Source of the DNA: an uncultured delta proteobacterium
GTDB taxonomy: Bacteria; RBG-13-61-14; DRUE01
Length of the DNA: 10,653 nucleotides
Direction of reading: 5' to 3'
NCBI GenBank assembly: GCA_903930515.1
Contig: CAIYYW010000137.1
Coordinates: forward strand, 1 to 10,653
Part shown: positions 5,338-10,653 of the stretch, one piece after another
Numbering within the stretch: the stretch's first letter is position 1
Layout: the number at the start of each line of letters is the position of its first letter
Translations under genes and position numbers: made by a program
The notes under the pieces: generated by a model
Database searches by the model: none
Told to the model about the DNA's origin: nothing
The model's input: only the letters and a program-made list of their open reading frames with translations

Positions 5338-6354
5338 TTGTCAGAGGTTAGAATAGTTAAAATGGAACCCCTGCTCAGAGTGGAAGATTTAAAAGTCGGT
5401 TTCCAGACCGAAGGCGGATTCTTGCGCGCGGTGGACGGGGTGGACTTTGCGGTCAATAAAAAAGAGCGGTTCGGGATCATCGGCGAGAGCGGGTGCGGCA
5501 AGAGCGTGACCGCGCTCAGCATCCTGCGCCTGATCCAGGAGCCTCCCGGCAAGATTTTATCCGGGAAAATTTGGTTTGGCGGCAAGAATTTACTGGAGCT
5601 GGGCAAAGAGGAGATCAGGAAAATACGCGGGAAACGGATTTCCATGATTTTCCAGGAGCCGGTTGCGAGCCTGAACCCGGTGTTCACGGTCGGCTCCCAG
5701 ATCGCGGAGGTGTTCCAGGTCCATGAAAAGCTTTCCCGCCACCAGGCCTGGAACCGCGCCGTTGAGATGATCAAACAGGTCCGGATTCCGGACCCGGAGC
5801 AACGGGCCAAAGAATATCCGCACCAGCTTTCCGGAGGGATGTGCCAGCGGATTATGATCGCGATGGCGCTGGCCTTGAGTCCCGAGCTTCTGATCGCGGA
5901 CGAGCCCACCACCGCCCTGGATGTGACCATCCAGGCCCAAATCCTGGAACTGATCAACGACCTGACCGATAAAATGGGGATGAGCCTGATCCTGATCACA
6001 CACGACCTGGGGGTGATCGCGCAGACCGTGGAGCGGGTGATGGTGATGTACACCGGCCTGTCCGTGGAACTGGCGGCCACCGAGGAAATCTTTGACCACC
6101 CCCTTCATCCTTACACCATCGGCCTGATGGAAGCGATGCCGGGCCGGGATCTGCAAGCCAAGGCCGGCCGCAAGCAAAAACTTTACACCATCCCCGGCCT
6201 GGTGCCCAGCCCGCTGGATTTGCCGCCCGGTTGCCCGTTTCAGGAAAGGTGCCCGCTGGTGAAACCGCATTGCCGGGAAGCAATGCCTTTGCTGGAAGAA
6301 AATGAACCGAACCATTGGGTGAGGTGTTTTGAGGTTAAGAAAAATGAAAATTGA
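5338..6354 (+). CDS. oppD: oligopeptide/dipeptide ABC transporter ATPase (OppD/DppD family)
   Basis: Up to 338 residues from TTG 5338; ATG 5362 (MEPLLRVEDLKVGF) matches the usual family start but has only a distant AGAGG (14 bases), so the start is uncertain. Using TTG numbering: Walker A GESGCGKS 49-56, Q-loop Gln106, signature LSGGMCQR 164-171 (the usual Arg before Gln is Cys here), Walker B LLIADEP 184-190 with catalytic Glu189, D-loop ALDV, switch His222. The C-terminal oligopeptide/dipeptide extension has Cys299, 305, 312 and 330 (C-x5-C-x6-C-x17-C), the cysteine set reported to hold an iron-sulfur cluster in some DppD proteins. It is a cytoplasmic nucleotide-binding subunit pairing with OppF. 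The 3' end overlaps the next small gene by 11 bases. Confidence 0.93.
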   Translation: MSEVRIVKMEPLLRVEDLKVGFQTEGGFLRAVDGVDFAVNKKERFGIIGESGCGKSVTALSILRLIQEPPGKILSGKIWFGGKNLLELGKEEIRKIRGKRISMIFQEPVASLNPVFTVGSQIAEVFQVHEKLSRHQAWNRAVEMIKQVRIPDPEQRAKEYPHQLSGGMCQRIMIAMALALSPELLIADEPTTALDVTIQAQILELINDLTDKMGMSLILITHDLGVIAQTVERVMVMYTGLSVELAATEEIFDHPLHPYTIGLMEAMPGRDLQAKAGRKQKLYTIPGLVPSPLDLPPGCPFQERCPLVKPHCREAMPLLEENEPNHWVRCFEVKKNEN

Positions 6355-6559
6355 TCCGAGAAATATTGAAATTATTGATGGTCAGATGGTTAAGCTTTTT
6401 AAGGATGTCAGCGGCGAGCAGAAATGGTTGCTGGCTTCTCAAATGCATAAATCGCTCAGTAGGTTATTAGAGGAATACCTCAGGTCGCAAAATCCGGGCT
6501 GGACTGCGGCTCAAATTGAGAAAGAAATGGCTAAAAGGCTGGGTTATGGATCAGATTGA
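6344..6559 (+). CDS. small protein of nucleotidyltransferase-associated family (putative antitoxin)
   Basis: 71 residues from ATG 6344, with GAGG at 6331-6334 nine bases upstream; it starts inside the end of oppD. A longer reading from 6329 is possible but lacks a better ribosome site. The C-terminal pattern NPGWTAAQIEKEMAKRLGYG corresponds to a family I recognise as 'hP-x-W-T/S-x-x-Q/E-I/V-x-x-x-h-A-x-R-h', encoded immediately upstream of AbiEii-like nucleotidyltransferase genes in diverse bacteria. The N-terminal part (SGEQKWLLASQMHKSLSRLL) is helical. It overlaps the nucleotidyltransferase start by 14 bases, so the two are translationally coupled. DNA is AT-richer (about 37% GC in a hand-counted line) than the flanking transporter genes. 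The antitoxin role is inferred from pairing only. Confidence 0.75.
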   Translation: MKIDPRNIEIIDGQMVKLFKDVSGEQKWLLASQMHKSLSRLLEEYLRSQNPGWTAAQIEKEMAKRLGYGSD

Positions 6560-7124
6560 TTTATTAAAGTTCATCGCCGATATATTTGAAAGATTGGGCG
6601 TCAAGTATATGCTGGTCGGCTCTTATGCTTCTATGTATTACGGGGAAATGAGAAACACCAATGACATTGATATTGTGGCTGACCTCCAAGATAAGGACAT
6701 TCAAGGATTCATCAAACATTTCCCTTCCAATGAATTTTATCTCAGCGAAGACGCAATCAAAGAAGCCCTTAAATACCGGAGCCAATTTAACATTATTCAT
6801 TCCGGCTCGCGGTCTAAAATTGATGTTATGATTCCTAAGAAAGATCGGTTCTCGGAGATGGAATTGGAAAATAGAATCAAGGTTAAGGCTTTCGGTTATG
6901 AGGTTTTTGTCGCCAAACCTGAGTATGTGATTTTGAAAAAGCTGGAATATTACCAGGAAGGAGAATCGGAAAAACATCTTCGGGATATTGCGTCTATGTT
7001 CAGAATTTCGGGCAGTAAGATAGATTTCAATTTGATTAAAGAGTGGGCCATGAAATTGGGACTAACCGAAACCTGGGATGATTTCCTGGAAAAATATCAA
7101 GCCAAGTTGAAGAAGAATGAATAA
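6546..7124 (+). CDS. AbiEii/DUF6036-like nucleotidyltransferase
   Basis: 192 residues from ATG 6546 (AAAGG at 6534-6538, seven-base spacing); an upstream ATG at 6516 would only add a tail read through the preceding gene. The nucleotidyltransferase core is clear: YMLVGSYASMYYG with the Gly-Ser at 25-26, TNDIDIV with Asp40 and Asp42 as metal ligands, and SKIDVMIP with Asp93 as the probable third acid. The helical second part, KPEYVILKKLEYYQ...EKHLRDIASMF (124-152), is typical of this group. Such proteins transfer nucleotides to RNA, protein or small molecules; related ones are toxins of abortive-infection or MNT-type systems. All catalytic residues are present, so it is probably active. Its stop overlaps the oppF start by eight bases. 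AT-richer than neighbours, consistent with acquisition. Actual target unknown. Confidence 0.88.
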   Translation: MDQIDLLKFIADIFERLGVKYMLVGSYASMYYGEMRNTNDIDIVADLQDKDIQGFIKHFPSNEFYLSEDAIKEALKYRSQFNIIHSGSRSKIDVMIPKKDRFSEMELENRIKVKAFGYEVFVAKPEYVILKKLEYYQEGESEKHLRDIASMFRISGSKIDFNLIKEWAMKLGLTETWDDFLEKYQAKLKKNE

Positions 7125-8093
7125 CCCTCTGGTCAAAGTAAAAAATCTCAAGAAACATTTCCCGGTTCGGGCCGGGGTGTTTTCCAGGGCGACGGGCGCG
7201 GTGAAGGCGGTGGACGGGGTGAGTTTTGAGATCAGCCCGAACGAGACTTTGGGATTGGTGGGCGAGAGCGGTTGCGGGAAGAGCACGCTGGGCAGGGTCT
7301 TGCTCCGGTTAATAGAGCCGACCGCGGGCGAGGTTTATTTCAACGATAAAAATTTGGTCACGCTCGGGTCGGAGGAATTGCGCCGGATGCGGAAGGAGAT
7401 GCAGATCATTTTCCAGGACCCCTATTCCTCGCTCAACCCCCGGATGACGATCGGGAACATCATCGGGGAGGCGTTCACCATCCACCATCTGGCCAAGGGC
7501 CGGGAAAAGAAGGACCGGGTGCTGGCCTTGCTGGAAGAGGTTGGGGTTCACGGGGAGGCTTATAACCGGTATCCGCACGAGTTCTCCGGCGGGCAGAGGC
7601 AGCGGATCGGGATCGCCCGCGCGCTCGCCTGTCAGCCCCGGTTCATTGTCTGCGACGAGCCGGTAAGCGCGTTGGATGTATCCATCCAGGCCCAGATCTT
7701 GAACCTGTTCCTGGAGCTTCAGGAAAAATACAAGATCTCCTACCTGTTCATCTCCCACGACCTCCGGGTGGTGGAACATATCGCCGACCGGGTGGCGGTG
7801 ATGTATCTGGGAAAGATCGTGGAGCTGGCCAAGGCGCCCGAGCTTTACAAAAACCCGCTCCATCCCTACTCTAAAATCCTGCTCGCGTCCGTGCCTTTGC
7901 CGGACCCGAAGCTGAAAAAGAAACGGACGATCATCACCGGCGATGTTCCCAGCCCGATCAACCCTCCCCCGGGATGCCAGTTCCATCCCCGCTGCAAGCA
8001 CGCGCAAGATAGTTGCCGGCAGACGGAGCCGGAGCTGATTGAACACGCGCCCGGTCATCTGGTCGCCTGTCATTTTGCGGACGCGGAAAAGCC

Positions 8094-8097
<4 letters not shown>
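7117..8097 (+). CDS. oppF: oligopeptide/dipeptide ABC transporter ATPase (OppF/DppF family)
   Basis: 326 residues. ATG 7117 lies inside the last codons of the nucleotidyltransferase, with GAAGAAG before it. Walker A GESGCGKS 49-56, Q-loop Gln100 in IIFQDPYSSLNPRM, signature FSGGQRQR 156-163, Walker B FIVCDEP with Asp180 and Glu181, ALDVSIQAQ D-loop, switch His214. The C-terminal extension has Cys287, 293, 300 and 318, exactly the same C-x5-C-x6-C-x17-C spacing as OppD, and the family motif GDVPSPINPPPGC. Second nucleotide-binding subunit, forming a heterodimer with OppD on the OppBC permease. All catalytic residues are intact, so the transporter looks functional despite the module inserted before this gene. 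The stop overlaps the start of the glycosyl transferase gene (ATGA). Confidence 0.94.
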
Positions 8098-8759
<662 letters not shown>

Positions 8760-8780
8760 TCCGAGGCCGGTGAACTGAAA

Positions 8781-9425
8781 ATGAAGAAGGTGGTAATAAT
8801 CGGCGCGGGATGCCTGGGTCGGGAAACCCTCTGGCTGGTCCGGGACCTGATCAGGGCCGGCGCAAGAATAGAGCCGCTCGGTTTTGTGGATGATGATCCG
8901 GGCAAGGCCGGCAAAAACATTATGGGATTGAAGGTGCTGGGACCGATCAGATGGCTGGAGCGGCCGCGCAAAAACCTGGAAGCGGTGTTGGCGGTGGGGG
9001 AGATCAAAGTCAAACGCGGCCTTGCGCTGAAATTGAAAAAGCGCGGGTTAAAATTTATCACTTTGATTCATCCGACCGCGGTTTTTTCGGAGGACGCCGT
9101 GATCGGGGAGGGGAGCATAATTTTTCCGGGCGTGGTTATGAGCGCCCAGGTCAGGATCGGCCGGTTTGTTTTGCTCAATCCCGGGATTACTTTATCGCAC
9201 GATGTTCAGATCGGGGACTGGTCATTGATCGGATCCGGAGCGCATTTTGCCGGGCAGGCCCGGGTGGGAGCGGGATGCGAGATCGGGACCGGCGCGAATG
9301 TGATCCCGCAAAAGACCATCGGGGATTGGTGTGTGGTCGGCGCCGGCGCCTGCGTGATTTCGGATTTGCCGGCCAGGACCGTTTCGGTGGGCGTTCCGGC
9401 CCGGGTGATCAAAACTCTGTCTTGA
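8781..9425 (+). CDS. PglD/NeuD-family sugar acetyltransferase
   Basis: 214 residues. N-terminal nucleotide-sugar binding Rossmann-like part: KKVVIIGAGCLGRETLWLV, then EPLGFVDDDP at 31-40. From about residue 96 a left-handed beta-helix of hexapeptide repeats follows: HPTAVFSEDAVIGEGSIIFP, VRIGRFVLLNPGITLSHDVQ, IGDWSLIGSGAHFAGQARVG, and a closing GVPARVIK. His140 in LSHDVQIGD is the expected catalytic base. These enzymes N- or O-acetylate UDP-amino sugars or sialic acid precursors using acetyl-CoA. It lies 21 bases after the glycosyl transferase gene with only a weak ribosome site (GAGG at 8763-8766), so it is probably in the same transcript. Together they indicate synthesis and lipid loading of an acetylated amino sugar. 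No aminotransferase or dehydratase of that pathway is in view. Confidence 0.9.
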   Translation: MKKVVIIGAGCLGRETLWLVRDLIRAGARIEPLGFVDDDPGKAGKNIMGLKVLGPIRWLERPRKNLEAVLAVGEIKVKRGLALKLKKRGLKFITLIHPTAVFSEDAVIGEGSIIFPGVVMSAQVRIGRFVLLNPGITLSHDVQIGDWSLIGSGAHFAGQARVGAGCEIGTGANVIPQKTIGDWCVVGAGACVISDLPARTVSVGVPARVIKTLS

Positions 9426-9426
9426 T

Positions 9427-9455
9427 TTGAAAAATTTTCCTCTTTCTCCTATCCT
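9427..9455 (+). promoter_or_regulatory. possible promoter for the transketolase gene
   Basis: TTGAAA at 9427-9432 and TATCCT at 9450-9455 have 17-base spacing (five and four of six consensus positions). They sit in the 72-base gap between the acetyltransferase stop and the transketolase start, about 42 bases before the ATG. This is the largest gap within the plus-strand run after 5.3 kb, so a separate promoter is plausible but unproven. No terminator hairpin is seen in the gap. Confidence 0.3.
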
Positions 9456-9497
9456 TTTACCGGTCAAATTCGGATTCAATTTAGAAAGGAGTTCTGG

Positions 9498-10653
9498 ATG
9501 ATTACCCAGCGCGGATTTTTAGCCGAGAAACTGGATCAGGAAACCATTTCGGAATTAACTGAATTGGGGAAGCTGGCCCGGGGCGATATTCTGGGGATGA
9601 CCACCCTGGCCGAGTCCGGTCATCCGGGCGGTTCTATGAGTTCCATTGATATTTACCTGATCCTTTACCATTTCGCGAAAGTAAACCCCAAAGACCCGGA
9701 CTGGTTGGAGCGCGACCGGATCATCATCAGCCACGGACACACCTCGCCCGGCGCTTATGCCGGTCTTGCCCGGTCCGGATTCTTTCCCCCCGAAGCCCCG
9801 GTCTGCGGGTTCCGCCTGGTCGGGACAGCGTTTGAGGGGCATACCGAGCCGATGGTCCCGGGAATTGAATGGGCGACCGGGAACCTCGGCCAGGGACTAA
9901 GCGCCGGGTGCGGGTTCGCGCTCGGGGCCAAGCTGCTGAAAAAGAACTGGCATACTTATGTGGCGATGGGATGCGGCGAACAGCAGAAGGGACAGATCAC
10001 CGAGGCGCGCAGATTCGCGCTCAAATATCAGCTTGCGGACCTGACCGCGATCGTGGATTTCAACGACCGGCAGATCAGCGGGAAGCGCGGGGAAATTATG
10101 CCCCAGAATATCCGCGGTAATTTTGAGGCGGACGGATGGCAGGTGATTGAGATTGACGGCCACGACTTCCAGGAAATTTATCAGGCCCTGCGGCAGGCGG
10201 GCTTGAATAAAAAAGCGCCGACCCTGATCCTGGCCGATACCGTAATGGGCAAGGGCGTGAGTTTTATGGAAGGCGATGAAAAATACCACGGCTCCCCGCT
10301 CAAGCCGGATCAATATGCAAAGGCGATGTCCGAGCTGGGCCTGCCGGACCGGCTGGACGAATACCGGAAGATGCGCGAAGCCAAAACCTTCCCGGTCATC
10401 CGGCGCGAGCTTTTGTCTCCCCAAATCCAGATTGATCCCGGCGAGCCGAAGAATTACGGGGCGCAGGAAAAGCTGGACAACCGGAGCGCCTGGGGGAAAG
10501 CCCTGCTGGACCTTTTTGAAAAAAATTCCAACCCGCCCGAAAAGACCCTGGTCGTGTTTGACTGCGACCTGATGCCCAGCGTCAAGACCGGGGCGATCCT
10601 GAAAAATTTCCCGGATTCCTTCTTCCAGGGCGGAATCCAGGAGCATAATACCG
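9498..10653 (+). CDS. tkt: transketolase, 5' part (runs off window end)
   Basis: At least 385 codons, open to the window edge; full transketolases have about 620-670 residues. ATG 9498 has an excellent AAAGGAG (9485-9491) at six-base spacing. Motifs: SGHPGG (40-45), ISHGHTSPGAYAGLARSG (77-94), EGHTEP, GIEWATGNLGQGLSAG (122-137), the thiamine-diphosphate region MGCGEQQKGQ (157-166) to VDFNDRQISG (186-195), VMGKGVSFME with YHG (263-265), then the pyrimidine-binding domain DNRSAWGKALLDLF and GIQEHNT with the catalytic Glu382. The enzyme moves two-carbon ketol units between sugar phosphates in the pentose phosphate pathway. The usual metal-binding Asp of GDG is Cys159 here; the Asn partner (189) is kept. 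The GIQEHNT/'DCDLMPSVKT' pattern points to a non-classical transketolase clade, so the true substrate could differ. Confidence 0.9.
   Translation, partial: MITQRGFLAEKLDQETISELTELGKLARGDILGMTTLAESGHPGGSMSSIDIYLILYHFAKVNPKDPDWLERDRIIISHGHTSPGAYAGLARSGFFPPEAPVCGFRLVGTAFEGHTEPMVPGIEWATGNLGQGLSAGCGFALGAKLLKKNWHTYVAMGCGEQQKGQITEARRFALKYQLADLTAIVDFNDRQISGKRGEIMPQNIRGNFEADGWQVIEIDGHDFQEIYQALRQAGLNKKAPTLILADTVMGKGVSFMEGDEKYHGSPLKPDQYAKAMSELGLPDRLDEYRKMREAKTFPVIRRELLSPQIQIDPGEPKNYGAQEKLDNRSAWGKALLDLFEKNSNPPEKTLVVFDCDLMPSVKTGAILKNFPDSFFQGGIQEHNT

Noticed and set aside
5163-6080. 305-codon minus-strand frame opposite oppD
   Set aside because: Shadow of oppD; its HPHPNPLPSGRE segment is the translated dispersed repeat, not a protein motif.
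6329-6343. upstream ATG for the small protein at 6329
   Set aside because: The extension MRLRK reads through oppD coding sequence and has a poorer ribosome site than ATG 6344.
7309-8073. 254-codon minus-strand frame opposite oppF
   Set aside because: Shadow of a gene with all ABC ATPase motifs; His/Asp/Arg-rich composition typical of antisense frames in GC-rich genes.

Overview
The window is a contiguous piece of bacterial chromosome, probably from an uncultured or environmental organism. Coding DNA from about 2.6 kb onward is GC-rich (hand-counted lines are about 57-67% GC). It is packed into one co-oriented run of genes, many of them overlapping by 4-14 bases. The non-coding gaps hold dispersed repeats that are known from many unrelated environmental genomes (a 'ctctgcgtctttgcgg' type and an 'HPNPLP' type). 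No rRNA or other phylogenetic marker is present, so I do not assign a phylum.

Left part (1-2656), accessory in character. A gene-poor stretch with three strong inverted repeats (1-451) leads into the last ~38 codons of a type IIG/Eco57I-like restriction-modification methylase, whose body is missing (452-568). Its stop overlaps the start of a complete dinD gene that carries an N-terminal four-cysteine zinc-ribbon-like extension (565-1581). On the minus strand follows a DUF2281-type antitoxin and PIN-domain toxin pair (2249-1645) with its own extended -10 promoter. Related repeat copies lie in direct orientation on both sides of the pair.

Central part (2657-8097), an oligopeptide/dipeptide-type ABC importer operon: two permeases (OppB, OppC) and two ATPases (OppD, OppF). 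Two things interrupt the usual B-C-D-F order. Between OppC and OppD is a 204-residue acidic, proline-rich, probably disordered protein with a C-terminal helical segment. Between OppD and OppF is an AT-richer two-gene module: a 71-residue protein with a 'P-x-W-T-x-x-Q-I' C-terminus and an AbiEii/DUF6036-like nucleotidyltransferase. The module overlaps both flanking ATPase genes, so it is translationally embedded in the transporter operon. No substrate-binding protein gene is in the window.

Right part (8094-10653), surface-glycan and central-carbon genes. A PglC-type monotopic phosphoglycosyl transferase starts inside the oppF stop codon, then comes a PglD/NeuD-family sugar O/N-acyltransferase. 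After a short gap with a possible promoter, a transketolase gene runs off the window end. In its thiamine-diphosphate motif the usual metal-binding Asp of GDG is replaced by Cys.

Best candidates for something new: the nucleotidyltransferase module nested between oppD and oppF, the acidic coiled-coil-like protein between oppC and oppD, and the zinc-ribbon DinD coupled to a decayed restriction-modification gene.
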